Notes: generated by a model not told the origin, from the sequence alone. A stretch of 64,000 bases of DNA from Actinoalloteichus fjordicus (GCF_001941625.1 NZ_CP016076.1:5812001-5876000); one strand, 5' to 3'. Counted from the stretch's first letter, positions 53,203-62,468 are shown. Made by a program: numbers and translations.

Positions 53203-54341
53203 CGGTGCGTCCGCTCGACGCCGATGCGCTGCACGCGCTCCGACTCCTCAGCCGGCACCTGCCCCGGCCGCGCCGAGGCCGCCGTCGACTGGACGGTCCG
53301 TTCTCGGCGGGTCGACTGCGGCTGATCAGGATCGTCTCGGTCGGCGGGGGCCTGCCGGTCGACCCTGATGGGGCGAACTCTCGACGAACTCGGCTGTGCC
53401 GTCGAGGTCGGGTCCGCTCCGGCGGCGGCGGTGGACCGGCCGAAAGCCGCAAAGGCAGCGGCGACTCGATCCACGACGGCCGGGTCGTCGTGCGGAGCGC
53501 TGTCGTCGGCGCCGCTGCGGGCAGCGACAGGACCACCGCTGGCGGAGGCGGCATCGCCACCGTCCCGAGCAGCGGCGTCCCCACCGCCGCAGGCACCGGA
53601 CTCGGCAGGCCGGGGCCGGTGGTCATCATCGGGTTCGGCGCGGTCCGCCGCCGATCCGGCGTGCTCGGACGCACCAGAAGTCTGCCCGTTCGACTCGGCG
53701 GACGTCGGCCCGTTCGACTCGGCACCGGCGGCCGGTTCGTGCACCATCGCGCGCACGGCGTCGAGCAGGCTCATCGCCTGCTCGGCGAGCCGGAGGCCGA
53801 GTTCGGGGCGCTCGCCCCGGAACAGTCCGATCGCGGCGCACAACGGACACCAGCCGCAACTGTTCGACGGAGCCTCCGCCGCGCCCCCGACCCGCGAGCC
53901 GTCGCCTGCCGGGGTGCCCGGAGCAGCGGCTTCATCCTCGGCCGTCGGTCGGGCGGAGTCCTCGCTCGCCGCCCCGGCGAACCCGGAGTGTCCGGCTGCC
54001 CGGCCCTCGTCCGTCGACGCCGCTCGGCGGGCATCCCGGTCCGACGCAGGTGCCTCGGCAGCGTTCCGTTCTCCGTGGTGCGCGGGCGCGCCGTGATCGA
54101 CTGCGCCACCGTGATCCGCCGCCCCACGGTGAGCAGCGCCCCCGTGGTGATCGGCCCCGTGGTGATCGGCCCCGTGATGATCGGTCCCGGCGCTCGGCTC
54201 GTCCGCCGCCGCCCTGGCGCGCAGGGCGAGCAGCACCGGCTGGGCGCGATCGTGCAGCAGCTCCAGAGTTCGACGCAGTTCGGTCCCGAGGTCGCGAGCA
54301 GCGTCGCCTGCCCGCCCCGACGAGCCCCCCGGCTCAGTCAC
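53196..54341 (-). CDS. His/Ala-rich protein with CxxC motif
   Basis: A 381-residue protein of mostly low complexity. Residues ~50-90 contain HHG repeats (TDHHGADHHGADHHGG, then AHRG, ADHGG, VDHG). One ordered island lies at ~164-200: SCGWCPLCAAIGLFRGERPELGLRLAEQAM, with C-x2-C-x2-C-like cysteines, the only part expected to be conserved. The rest is Ala/Asp/Ser/Pro-rich. Metal binding by the His repeats and Cys island is possible. Encoded between the ArsA-like ATPase and glucokinase genes in one operon. Confidence 0.65.
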   Translation of the reverse strand: MTEPGGSSGRAGDAARDLGTELRRTLELLHDRAQPVLLALRARAAADEPSAGTDHHGADHHGADHHGGAAHRGAADHGGAVDHGAPAHHGERNAAEAPASDRDARRAASTDEGRAAGHSGFAGAASEDSARPTAEDEAAAPGTPAGDGSRVGGAAEAPSNSCGWCPLCAAIGLFRGERPELGLRLAEQAMSLLDAVRAMVHEPAAGAESNGPTSAESNGQTSGASEHAGSAADRAEPDDDHRPRPAESGACGGGDAAARDGGDAASASGGPVAARSGADDSAPHDDPAVVDRVAAAFAAFGRSTAAAGADPTSTAQPSSSRVRPIRVDRQAPADRDDPDQPQSTRRERTVQSTAASARPGQVPAEESERVQRIGVERTHRC

Positions 54342-54347
54342 GGTCGA

Positions 54348-55547
54348 TCACCGCATCCACAGTGCCGGGTCGGGCTGGAAACGGACGGTCACGCCGTCGT
54401 CGTCCGCGCTGGCGCCGGAGACGACACAGCGGCGCAGCACCGAGGGCAGGGCGACGAGCCGCCTGCGGCCGTCCACGGTCACCACCAGCTCGTCACCTGC
54501 CCTGGCCAGGTCGAGACGATCCTCGGCAGACAGGGGCAGCGCGATGGTCAGCAGGTACTCGCCGTCCGGCGTGGCGGGTCGCCGCACCGACAGCAGCGGA
54601 CGGTCGGGCGCCCTGCGCAGCGGGTCGCGCTCGCCGTAGAGGTCGTCGGCGACGACCAGCAGCGCCGAGGCGCCCACCGGCTCCCCGGCCCGATGCCCTG
54701 CGGTCCAGACGGGCACGGCGGTCTCCCGCCGCACCTCGTCCAGCACGGCCTGCTGCTCGGCTCGGCGGGTCCGCAGCCAGTCGGCTGCCACGCCGCGATC
54801 CGCACCAGGATCGGGTACCAGCCGGTTGACCAGCAGGGCGTCCACCGCGATGCCCTGGAGGGTGAGCACGGTGACCGTGCGTCGGGTCTCGGCGGCGACG
54901 ACGCGCTCCGGCGTCAAGACCAGCCGGACGCCGGTCACGTCGCGGTCGGTGAGCAGGGCCCGCAGGCCCTCCAGCCTGCCCGCGAGATCGCCGAGCCCGC
55001 TCGCGAGGGCATCCCACTTGTCGAGGCTGCCGCCCGCGAGGGTGCCCAGCAGTCCGCGCACCGCGCGGCGATGTGCGGGGAAGAGTCGTTCGAGATAGCC
55101 GGCCAGTGCCTCCGGCAGGGCCAGCAGTCGCAGCGTCTCCGCGGTGGGGCCGCAGTCGACGATCACCGTCTCCCAGGGGCCCGCCTGCGCGATCCTGGCG
55201 ACCTCGGTGAGCGCGAGCAGCTCCTCGATGCCGGGAAGCACGGTCAGCTCCTCGGCGTCCAGCTCGTCGAGGCCCGCCCCGGCGAGCATCGTCCGCAGGT
55301 GATCGCGCAGCGTCCGCCACGCCTGATCGACGAGTCCCCTGGTCTCGATGTGCCCCGCGAACAGCCCGGAGTCCACCTCCACCGGCTCGTCGCCGAGGGC
55401 GAGGCCGAACGCGTCGCCCAGCGAGTGCGCCGGATCGGTGGAGACGACCAGGGTCTTGACCCCGTCCCGAGCCAGCCGGGCGGCGGTCGCGGCGGCCAGG
55501 GTGGTCTTGCCGACCCCGCCCTTGCCGGTGAACAGCAGCAGGCGCAC
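54348..55547 (-). CDS. ArsA/Get3-like ATPase
   Basis: A 399-residue deviant Walker A ATPase. LLLFTGKGGVGKTTLAAATAARLA (P-loop with signature Lys), VVSTDPAHSLGDAFGL (switch I) and VIVDCGPTAETLRLLALPEAL (switch II) are clear; the C-terminal ~90 residues form an Hsp20-like beta domain (YLLTIALPLSAEDRLDLARAGDELVVTVDGRRR). Fits the actinobacterial Rv2184c-type proteins; not an arsenite pump subunit by context, since no ArsB is nearby. A membrane-protein targeting role is a guess from Get3. GTG 55547 starts 8 nt after the upstream stop. Confidence 0.85.
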   Translation of the reverse strand: MRLLLFTGKGGVGKTTLAAATAARLARDGVKTLVVSTDPAHSLGDAFGLALGDEPVEVDSGLFAGHIETRGLVDQAWRTLRDHLRTMLAGAGLDELDAEELTVLPGIEELLALTEVARIAQAGPWETVIVDCGPTAETLRLLALPEALAGYLERLFPAHRRAVRGLLGTLAGGSLDKWDALASGLGDLAGRLEGLRALLTDRDVTGVRLVLTPERVVAAETRRTVTVLTLQGIAVDALLVNRLVPDPGADRGVAADWLRTRRAEQQAVLDEVRRETAVPVWTAGHRAGEPVGASALLVVADDLYGERDPLRRAPDRPLLSVRRPATPDGEYLLTIALPLSAEDRLDLARAGDELVVTVDGRRRLVALPSVLRRCVVSGASADDDGVTVRFQPDPALWMR

Positions 55548-55555
55548 GTTCTCGT

Positions 55556-56020
55556 CTACTCCGGTCGAGCCGGCGAGGAACCGCCCTCGACCCGACGCTT
55601 GAGCTCCTTCAGCGCCGTGTCCATCACGACCTTCTCCGCCTTGCGCTTGAAGAGGCCGATCATCGGGATGGTCAGGTCGACCGACAGCGTGTAGGTCACC
55701 GTCGTCGGGCCGTCCGGGCCCTTCGGGTCGAGCCGGTAGCTGCCGCGCTGCGCCTTCTGCATCTGGCCCTCCACGAGGACCCAGCTCACCGAGAGGCCGT
55801 CGGCGGCCCATTCATAGGCCAGCGCGTACTTGTCCTTGAGGACGCCCGCGTCCAGGGAGAACCGGACCTGGCGGGCCCGTCCGTCGTCGTCCTCGGCGAG
55901 GACCTCCGTGCTCTTGAGATTGCCCGCCCACTCGGGGTAGGCCGTGAAATCCGCGATGACCCCCATGATGCGGTTGGCGGGTGCATCGATCACGAGGGAC
56001 TGGGTGGACTCGTCGGCCAT
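55556..56020 (-). CDS. SRPBCC-family protein (Rv2185c-like)
   Basis: A 154-residue START/Bet v1-fold protein: QSLVIDAPANRIMGVIADFTAYPEWAGNLKSTEV is the SRPBCC start, and the C-terminal helix is IGLFKRKAEKVVMDTALKELKRRV. It should bind a hydrophobic ligand. The gene opens the SRPBCC-ArsA-His-rich-glk operon. ATG 56020 lies 7 nt after TAGCCT (56028-56033), consistent with a leaderless mRNA. Confidence 0.87.
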   Translation of the reverse strand: MADESTQSLVIDAPANRIMGVIADFTAYPEWAGNLKSTEVLAEDDDGRARQVRFSLDAGVLKDKYALAYEWAADGLSVSWVLVEGQMQKAQRGSYRLDPKGPDGPTTVTYTLSVDLTIPMIGLFKRKAEKVVMDTALKELKRRVEGGSSPARPE

Positions 56021-56027
56021 GTCAGGC

Positions 56028-56033
56028 AGGCTA
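56028..56033 (-). promoter_or_regulatory. -10 element of the SRPBCC/ArsA/glk operon
   Basis: TAGCCT, 7 nt before ATG 56020. Confidence 0.5.
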
Positions 56034-56045
56034 CCGTGTCGTAAG

Positions 56046-56166
56046 TCCCCGCCGGTGACGATGCTCCGTGTCCAGGGCCCCCGTCGGTGACCATGCTCCG
56101 GCGTCCGGGCCCCCGCTGGCGACGATGCGCCGGGGGTCGGGGCCCAGTGGGTGACGATGCTCGTGG
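56046..56166. repeat. 32-bp tandem repeat, ~3.7 units
   Basis: Units of 32 bp of the form CCCCCG-TGGTGACGATGC-CCGG-GTCCGGG, between the metallophosphoesterase stop and the SRPBCC promoter. The period does not fit a reading frame. Confidence 0.65.
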
Positions 56167-56170
56167 CGGC

Positions 56171-56956
56171 TCACCACTGGAGCACGTACGGGACCCCGGT
56201 CTGCTGGAAGTGACCGACGTTGACGCATTCCGTGCCGTCGACACGCATTCGCGGGGCCAGCGGCTGATGGACGTGTCCGAAGACCGACCAACGCGGCCGA
56301 TGCTCCCGCAGTGCCCGCCGAATCCCGTCCGAGCCGAGTTCACTGTGCCGGGCGACGACGTCGTAACAGAGTTCCGGCACCGACGGCGGGATGTGGGTGC
56401 AGAGGAGGTCGACCGCGCCCAGCCCGGCGATCGCGGCGTCGAAGTCCGCCGCCGACCGCAGGTACGGCTTCCACGGCGAGCCGGGACGGGCTCGGACGCC
56501 CGGCGGGAAGAGCGCGCCGCCGACGAAGCCGACGCGCATCCCGTCGAGTTCGACCGTCTGACCGTCGAGCACCGTCACGTTCGGCCCAGCGAACTCCGAC
56601 CACAGTTCGGGATTGTCGACGTTTCCCGGCGTCGCGAACGTCGGGACGGTCATGGCGGCGAAGAGCCGGGCGTACTGCTCGCGGACGGCGGCGTCGACCT
56701 TGGCCGCCGCGTCGTCCAGGCCTGCCCACAGCGAGCGGATGTAGGCGCCAGCCTCACCGGTCGGCGAGCGGCGCAGCTCGCCGAAGCGCGCCACCCGCTC
56801 GGCGCCGAACAGGGCGCCGAAGATTCCGTTCCCGGGTTCCAGATAGTCGACGAAGTCGAGCAGGTCGCCGAGGACGATGAGGGCGTCGGCCCCTTCGCCG
56901 GCCTTGGCCAGACCCTCGACGTTGCCGTGCACGTCGGACACCACATGAACCCGCAC
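56171..56956 (-). CDS. Metallophosphoesterase
   Basis: A 261-residue calcineurin-like phosphoesterase: VHVVSDVHGNVEG (D and H), VLGDLLDFVDYL (GD-x-D), TPGNVDNPELW (GN-D, in place of GNHE), LLCTHIPPS and SVFGHVHQPLAPRM (GH-x-H). All metal-binding positions are present. Substrate unknown (phosphodiester, nucleotide or phosphoprotein). GTG 56956 lies 7 nt after TAGGTT (56964-56969), a leaderless arrangement. Confidence 0.88.
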   Translation of the reverse strand: MRVHVVSDVHGNVEGLAKAGEGADALIVLGDLLDFVDYLEPGNGIFGALFGAERVARFGELRRSPTGEAGAYIRSLWAGLDDAAAKVDAAVREQYARLFAAMTVPTFATPGNVDNPELWSEFAGPNVTVLDGQTVELDGMRVGFVGGALFPPGVRARPGSPWKPYLRSAADFDAAIAGLGAVDLLCTHIPPSVPELCYDVVARHSELGSDGIRRALREHRPRWSVFGHVHQPLAPRMRVDGTECVNVGHFQQTGVPYVLQW

Positions 56957-56963
56957 TCGGCCG

Positions 56964-56969
56964 AACCTA
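56964..56969 (-). promoter_or_regulatory. -10 element of the metallophosphoesterase gene
   Basis: TAGGTT, 7 nt before GTG 56956. Confidence 0.5.
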
Positions 56970-57042
56970 CCGGTCGCCGGGGCCGGTGCGGAGTCCAACG
57001 GGCCTGCGGTGCTCCGTGATCGGCGCGCGGCGGCGACGTCGG

Positions 57043-57441
57043 TCAGGGCTGCACGGGCGGTCCGCCCGGCACCCGCCCCGCCTCCAGCCTGCACTTGAGG
57101 TCGAGGGCGGCCCGGCGACCGACGACACGCCAGCGGCGGGCCAGTCGGCCGAGCGCGACCACGCCGGGCGAACGCGGCCTGCCGTCCGGGCCGAGCGGGT
57201 CGGCTCGGAGGTAGTAGTGCAGGACGGTCCCGTCGAGCACCGGTTCCAGCCAGATCTCCATGGTGCCGTGCACTGGTCCGCTCACCGTCCAGCAGCGGCC
57301 CTTGATGCCTCGGTCGGCGTAGACCCGAAGGTTCAGCTCCGGCCAGTACCGCGCAGCGAACGCGGGGTCGGCCACCTCGGCGGAGACGACGCGCGGCGGC
57401 ACCGCGAGGAAGGTGTCGTCGGCGAGATCCAACACGTGCAT
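57043..57441 (-). CDS. Polyketide cyclase/SRPBCC-like protein (Rv2186c-like)
   Basis: A 132-residue protein of the Rv2186c kind: MHVLDLADDTFLAVPPRVVSAEVADPAFAARYWPELNLRVYADRGIKG, then a beta-rich middle (MEIWLEPVLDGTVLHYYLRADPLG) and a basic C-terminal helix. It resembles the START/Bet v1 fold. ATG 57441 gives the family length; GTG 57480 with a GGGGGA upstream is the alternative. Divergent from fadD15. Confidence 0.75.
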   Translation of the reverse strand: MHVLDLADDTFLAVPPRVVSAEVADPAFAARYWPELNLRVYADRGIKGRCWTVSGPVHGTMEIWLEPVLDGTVLHYYLRADPLGPDGRPRSPGVVALGRLARRWRVVGRRAALDLKCRLEAGRVPGGPPVQP

Positions 57442-57547
57442 GACCCACGAGCCTGCCAGTGCCGGGCGGTCAGACGACACCGGGCCTGTTCCCCCGACGG
57501 GTGGTTGGTTAGGTTGCTGTCCGTGACAGTCTCACCAGGAGGTACCG

Positions 57548-59359
57548 GTGCGTGAGTTCAGTGTCCCCGCCTCCACCACGGTCTCCGCCGAGGAGAACCT
57601 CACCGACATGGTGTGGGCCAACGCGGATCGCTTCGCGGGCACCGTCAGCTTCCGCCGCCGGGTGGAGGGCACCTGGATCGACGTGACGGCGGCCGACTTC
57701 GCCGCGCAGGTCATGTCGGTGGCGAAGGGACTGATCGCGGCCGGTTTAGAGCCGGGTGACCGGATCGCGTTGATGTCACGCACCCGCTACGAATGGAGTC
57801 TGCTGGACTTCGCGATCTGGGCGGCGGGCGCGGTCAGCGTCCCGATCTACGAGACGTCCTCCGCCGACCAGGTCGAATGGCTGCTCGCGGACTCGCAGGC
57901 CAAGGCGGTGATCGTGGAGGACGCCGATCACCGGCGCCGCGTCGACGCCGTGGTCGACCTGCTGCCCGAGGTCCGCCACGTCTGGCAGATCGAGGGGCCC
58001 GACGGACAGACCGGCGCGGCGGGGGCGGTGGACGAGCTGACCGCGTTGGGCGGTGCGATCCCCAACGCGCGGGTTCGGGCCCGCAGCCGCGCCGTCGGCG
58101 CCGACGACCTCGCGACGCTGATCTACACCTCGGGGACCACCGGCCGCGCCAAGGGCTGCGAGCTGACCCACCGGAATCTCCTCGCCGAGGTCCGCGCCGA
58201 CATCACCGCCTACCCGAAACTGTTGGAGCCGGGGAACTCGGTGTTGATGTTCCTGCCGATGGCGCACGTACTCGCCAGGGCGATCGCGATCTGCGCCGTG
58301 TACGCCAGGACCACGCTCGGCCACACCAGCCAGATCGCGAGCCTGGTCAGCGACCTGGGCACCTTCCGGCCGACGTTCGTGCTGACCGTGCCCCGCGTCT
58401 TCGAGAAGGTCCATGCGAAGGCCAGGGCCCAGGCCCACGACAGTGGTCGAGGCAGCGTGTTCGACGCGGCCGAGAAGACCGCGATCGCCTACAGCAGGGC
58501 GCGCGAGGCGAGCGGCCCCTCGATCGGGCTGCGCGTGCGACACGCGATGTTCGACCGGCTGGTGTACCGACGACTGCGCGCCGCGCTCGGCGGGCGCTGT
58601 GTGGCGGCCGTCTCCGGCGGTGCGCCGCTGAGCGAGCGGCTGACGCACTTCTTCCGGGGCGTGGGCATCCCCGTCCTCGAAGGCTACGGACTGACCGAGA
58701 CCACCGCCGCCGCCTGCGTGAACACCCTGGACGCCGCGCGAATCGGCACGGTGGGCAGGCCGGTGGCGGGCACGACGGTGCGCATCGCCGACGACGGCGA
58801 GGTGCTGATCAAGGGGGAGATCGTCACCCGCGGCTACTGGAACGACGTGGCGGCCACGGCGCAGGCCATGCCCGACGGCTGGTTCCACACCGGCGACCTC
58901 GGCGAACTTGATTCGGCAGGCTTCCTACGGATCACCGGCCGCAAGAAGGAGATCATCGTGACGGCGGGCGGCAAGAACGTCGCACCCGCCGCGCTGGAGG
59001 ATCGGGTCCGGGAGCATCCGCTGGTCAGCCACTGCATGCTGGTCGGCGACCGACGCCCGTTCATCGGCGCGCTGATCACGCTGGACGACGAGGCGCTGGC
59101 AGGCTGGCGGGCCCGTCGGGGACTCGGCAACGCGAGTTCCGCCGCTCGTGCCGACGATCCTGACCTGCTCCGCGAGCTGCAGCGGGCCGTGGACGCGGCG
59201 AACGAGTCCGTGTCCACGACGGAGTCGATCAAGCGATTCCGGGTGCTCGACGAGGACTTCACCGAGGCAGGCGGCGATCTGACGCCCAGCTTGAAGCTGC
59301 GCAGGAACGTCATCGTTCAGAGCCGCGCCGTGGACATCGAGTCGATCTACCAGACCTGA
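57548..59359 (+). CDS. fadD15: Long-chain acyl-CoA synthetase, FadD15-like
   Basis: A 603-residue AMP-forming ligase. The P-loop motif is LIYTSGTTGRAKGCELTH, the fatty-acid gate region follows (FLPMAHVLARAIAICAVY), then EGYGLTETTAAACVNT, GWFHTGDLGELD and the hinge/catalytic Lys region ITGRKKEIIVTAGGKNVAP; the conserved C-terminal Lys is near LTPSLKLRRN. It activates long-chain fatty acids to acyl-CoA. Very good Shine-Dalgarno (AGGAGG) before GTG 57548. Length equals FadD15 of M. tuberculosis (~600) and the gene order is the same. Confidence 0.93.
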   Translation: MREFSVPASTTVSAEENLTDMVWANADRFAGTVSFRRRVEGTWIDVTAADFAAQVMSVAKGLIAAGLEPGDRIALMSRTRYEWSLLDFAIWAAGAVSVPIYETSSADQVEWLLADSQAKAVIVEDADHRRRVDAVVDLLPEVRHVWQIEGPDGQTGAAGAVDELTALGGAIPNARVRARSRAVGADDLATLIYTSGTTGRAKGCELTHRNLLAEVRADITAYPKLLEPGNSVLMFLPMAHVLARAIAICAVYARTTLGHTSQIASLVSDLGTFRPTFVLTVPRVFEKVHAKARAQAHDSGRGSVFDAAEKTAIAYSRAREASGPSIGLRVRHAMFDRLVYRRLRAALGGRCVAAVSGGAPLSERLTHFFRGVGIPVLEGYGLTETTAAACVNTLDAARIGTVGRPVAGTTVRIADDGEVLIKGEIVTRGYWNDVAATAQAMPDGWFHTGDLGELDSAGFLRITGRKKEIIVTAGGKNVAPAALEDRVREHPLVSHCMLVGDRRPFIGALITLDDEALAGWRARRGLGNASSAARADDPDLLRELQRAVDAANESVSTTESIKRFRVLDEDFTEAGGDLTPSLKLRRNVIVQSRAVDIESIYQT

Positions 59360-59662
59360 ACACGATCCGAGGGCGAGCCTCGATCTGCGGGGGACGGGCG
59401 TCGCGGGGGTCCGCCCCCCGTAACAGCACAGCAGGAAACGAAGAAGGGCTCTTTCTCGATCGGGCCGGAGCGCAGTCCGTCCAGTCCGGGGCGCGGCGCC
59501 GCAGGCGGAGACGGGCGCCGGGCCGAACGCGATCGGTGTCCCCCGCACGGTCGAAGTCCCCGGCAGACGATTATCCTGCCGCGGTGCCGCCGGTGATCGA
59601 ATCCTGCGCCTGCGCAGACCCCGGAGATCGGCGTCGCCGGGAGATCCGGTGCCTGCCGAGGC
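59360..59662. other. Gene-free stretch with hairpin
   Basis: No gene. CGGGGG (59404-59409) can pair with CCCCCG (59415-59420), a weak candidate terminator for fadD15. Confidence 0.4.
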
Positions 59663-60799
59663 TCAGCCGTCGAGCAGCCGCGCCAGCCGCGTGGCGAGGT
59701 CGGTCCAGCGCCAGTGTCGGGAGACCCAGTCGCGGCCTGCCCTGCCGATCGCCGCAGCCCGCTCCGGATCGGCGAGCAGCCCGCCCACCTGATCGGCGAC
59801 GGCCGCGACGTCCGTCCCGTCGACGACCGAGCCGGTGACGCCGTCCAAGACGGTCTCCGGTGCGCCGCCCGACCGGCCTGCCACCACCGGCAGCCCGGTC
59901 GCCGAGGCCTCCAGGAAGACGATGCCGAGTCCCTCGACGTCGAGGCCGCCGCCCCTGGTCCGGCAGGGCATCGCGAAGACGTCTCCGGCGGCGTAGTGCG
60001 CGGGCAGCTCCTCCCACGGCACCGAGCCGGTGAGGATCACATGGCCCGCCACCCCTCGGTCCAGCGCCAGCTTGTGCAGCCGATCGCGGTACGGGCCGCC
60101 GCCGACGATCAACAGCGCCGCGTCGGGCACCTGCCGACGGATCTGCGGCAAGGCCCGGATCAGCATGTCCTGGCCCTTGCGCGGCACGAGCCGGGAGACG
60201 CAGACCACCACCGGGCGGTCGCCGAGCCCGTGTCGACGCCGGATGTCGGCTCTGGCCGCAGGATCGGGTCGGAAGGTCTGCGTGTCCACCCCGGAGGGCA
60301 GGTGCTCCAGCGCCGCACCGGGGCCGAAGGCCGAGGAGAACCGTCCTCGGGTGTACCGACTGACGAAGGTCACGACGTCGGACGACGCGCCGATCCGCCG
60401 CAGCGCCGACCGCGCACCGGGCAGCATCGACCAGCCGACCTCGTGGCCGTGCGTGCTGGCCACCACTCGCCGCGCGCCCGCCTCCCGCAGCCACGGACCG
60501 AGCAGCGCCAGCGGGGCCGCCGCACCGAACCACACCGTGTCGCACTTCCCGGCGCGCAGGACGTCGCGGGCCCGGCTCAGGACATCGCCGGTCGGCAGCA
60601 TCAGGCTCGTCGGGTGCCGCACCACCTCGAAGGGCTGGGCCGCGTCGAAGTCGACATGCGAACCGGCCCGCCCCTCCCAGGAGGGCGCGTAGACGGTCAG
60701 CTCCTGCGCGGGCAGCCTGGTCGCGAAGGCGTGCAGATACGCCTGGATGCCGCCGGGACGCGGCGGGAAGTCGTTGGTCACCAAGAGGGTCCGACGCAC
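59663..60799 (-). CDS. pimB: GT4 alpha-mannosyltransferase PimB'
   Basis: A 378-residue GT-B glycosyltransferase (GT4). The N-terminal domain starts LLVTNDFPPRPGGIQAYLHAFATRL; the donor-site motif is VVVCVSRLVPRKGQDMLI and GGGLDVEGLGIVFLEASATGLPVVAG with the EX7E pattern. By position (next to fadD15 and the metallopeptidase) it is PimB', which transfers the second mannose from GDP-mannose to PIM1 at the cytoplasmic membrane face. GTG 60799 lies 7 nt after TAGTCT (leaderless). The frame is open far upstream, but that extension is non-coding. Confidence 0.9.
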   Translation of the reverse strand: MRRTLLVTNDFPPRPGGIQAYLHAFATRLPAQELTVYAPSWEGRAGSHVDFDAAQPFEVVRHPTSLMLPTGDVLSRARDVLRAGKCDTVWFGAAAPLALLGPWLREAGARRVVASTHGHEVGWSMLPGARSALRRIGASSDVVTFVSRYTRGRFSSAFGPGAALEHLPSGVDTQTFRPDPAARADIRRRHGLGDRPVVVCVSRLVPRKGQDMLIRALPQIRRQVPDAALLIVGGGPYRDRLHKLALDRGVAGHVILTGSVPWEELPAHYAAGDVFAMPCRTRGGGLDVEGLGIVFLEASATGLPVVAGRSGGAPETVLDGVTGSVVDGTDVAAVADQVGGLLADPERAAAIGRAGRDWVSRHWRWTDLATRLARLLDG

Positions 60800-60806
60800 C
60801 GGACCG

Positions 60807-60812
60807 AGACTA
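60807..60812 (-). promoter_or_regulatory. -10 element of pimB
   Basis: TAGTCT, 7 nt before GTG 60799. Confidence 0.5.
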
Positions 60813-60993
60813 ATGCGCGTCGGCCCGTAGTCCTCGGTGGGGCGGCGATCTCGAGAGTGGTGAGCGCGTCCGCGCCCCTGGCCGTGCATCGATGAAGCCG
60901 ACCGGTCCGCGCTGGCAGACCCCGCTCTCGACGACGGCCGAGGCCGCGCGGCGGCTTTCGACGTCCCGCCCGGCGGCGGACACCATGTCCGCC

Positions 60994-62454
60994 TCAGCCG
61001 AACTCGTCCGCCAGCATGCTCCGCCAGTCGGCGAGCAGCGCCGTCCGGCCGAGCCCGAACTCGGACCGCAGCACGCGGTCGACGTCGTCCTCGGCCCACT
61101 CGCCCTGGATCGCCAGCCGCCGGTACAGGTTGACCACCCTGGTCTCGCCGTAGCGGGTGGCGAGGAAGTCGAGCAACGACCACGAGGTCTGATAGGCGAG
61201 GTCGAGCCGCCTGCCGCCCTCGTGGAACTCGCCGTCTGCGGGGAGCGCAGGCACCGCGAGCGGCGGCGTCGGGGGCGGCTGCCCGGTCCCCGGCGCCGAT
61301 CCCTCCACGTCGGCGGCAGGCGAGCCCGAGATCAGCTCGTGCAGGTCGGGGGCGATCTGTCGGGGAGACAGCCCGCTGTCCCGGTAGCCGACGTAGTCGG
61401 CGAAGCCCTCCAGGAGCCACATCGGCGCTCCGGGGGCGGTCTGGCCCCTGGCCGCGACGTGGGTGACCTCGTGGCGCAGCACGACGCGCAGCGCCGTGTC
61501 GGACAGCCGGGCCGCCGACGTCGGATTCACCACGACGCGCTGCCCGGTGGCCCGGCCGGTGGCGGTGTCGACGGTGTCGGCGACCGCGAGGGCCGCGATG
61601 TCCTCCAGCGAGAAGACGTGACCGGCCTGCGCGTGGAACTCCTCGCTGGAGGCAGGCAGCAGCACGGCGGCCTGGCGGGACCAGTCCGTGCCCCAGACCT
61701 CGCTGACCGACCGGACGGCGTCGTCGAGTTCGTCGGCCACCCTGCGCGTCAACGCCGCGTTCTCCGGATGGCCGAGCACCAGACCGGAGCGGACCCGAAG
61801 CACCAGGCACGGGCCGTAAGACCAGGGGCCGCGCCAGGTCCGGCGGCCCTGCGACTCCAGGCCGGTGTCGGAGTTGACGTACCACTGTGCGCCGCGCCGA
61901 ACGAAGAGGAACGCCATCGGCTTCCCGGTGCTCTCCTCGTCGACCCCGGCCAGGGCGTACCGCAGCTCCACCTCGGGCGCGGCGACCGCGTCCGGCCCGG
62001 AACGGACGGCGGGCGGCGGCGGCATCAGCGCGGCCGGGCGGACGAGCCGATAACTCCACTCGGCCAACGGGACGTCGGCCAGATTGGCGAACATCTCCCG
62101 TTCGGACCGCCGGAACTCGGGGTCCGCCGCCGGGTCCACCGTGGCCAGGAACGCCTGTTCGTCGCGGTCCAGCACCGCTCTGGCCCGTCGATCCAGCAGC
62201 CGGGCGACGGCTTCGTCGTCCGCCGTCAGATTCGCCGCGTCGGCGGCGGAGCCGGACGGCTCGCCCGTCATCGAACGCGATCGGAAGGGCAGCGGCGGGG
62301 GCGAGGCCGTCACGCTCGCCGCTTCCGCACGGCCGTCGAGCCGGTGGTCGTCGAGCCGATCGGCCCTAGGCAGCGTAATGAGGGCCAGCGCCGTCACCAG
62401 CACAGCGGTGATCGCGGCTGCCGCCCAACTGCGGGACCGCGACATCCCCGACAC
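60994..62454 (-). CDS. Exported gluzincin-like metallopeptidase (Rv2189c position)
   Basis: A 486-residue protein. An N-terminal membrane anchor or signal (SWAAAAITAVLVTALALITL) precedes an extracytoplasmic body. The zinc motif HEVTH is at residues 328-332 and the third ligand is Glu349 in WLLEGFADYVGY, i.e. a gluzincin pattern (H-E-x2-H ... E). The C-terminal part resembles the M1-like/peptidase MA helical region (DLAYQTSWSLLDFLATRYG). Substrate unknown; its place between pimB and an NlpC/P60 gene suggests envelope processing. GTG 62454 lies 8 nt after TAAGAT. Confidence 0.83.
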   Translation of the reverse strand: MSGMSRSRSWAAAAITAVLVTALALITLPRADRLDDHRLDGRAEAASVTASPPPLPFRSRSMTGEPSGSAADAANLTADDEAVARLLDRRARAVLDRDEQAFLATVDPAADPEFRRSEREMFANLADVPLAEWSYRLVRPAALMPPPPAVRSGPDAVAAPEVELRYALAGVDEESTGKPMAFLFVRRGAQWYVNSDTGLESQGRRTWRGPWSYGPCLVLRVRSGLVLGHPENAALTRRVADELDDAVRSVSEVWGTDWSRQAAVLLPASSEEFHAQAGHVFSLEDIAALAVADTVDTATGRATGQRVVVNPTSAARLSDTALRVVLRHEVTHVAARGQTAPGAPMWLLEGFADYVGYRDSGLSPRQIAPDLHELISGSPAADVEGSAPGTGQPPPTPPLAVPALPADGEFHEGGRRLDLAYQTSWSLLDFLATRYGETRVVNLYRRLAIQGEWAEDDVDRVLRSEFGLGRTALLADWRSMLADEFG

Positions 62455-62462
62455 GATTCAGG

Positions 62463-62468
62463 ATCTTA
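62463..62468 (-). promoter_or_regulatory. -10 element of the metallopeptidase gene
   Basis: TAAGAT, 8 nt before GTG 62454. Confidence 0.5.

Noticed and set aside
54348-55547. Arsenic efflux ATPase
   Set aside because: No arsB, arsR or arsC nearby; gene order matches the conserved Rv2184c-type protein instead.
59663-62059. 798-aa frame extending PimB' far upstream
   Set aside because: The extension overlaps the metallopeptidase gene on the same strand in another frame and is Arg/Gly-rich; GTG 60799 gives the normal length.
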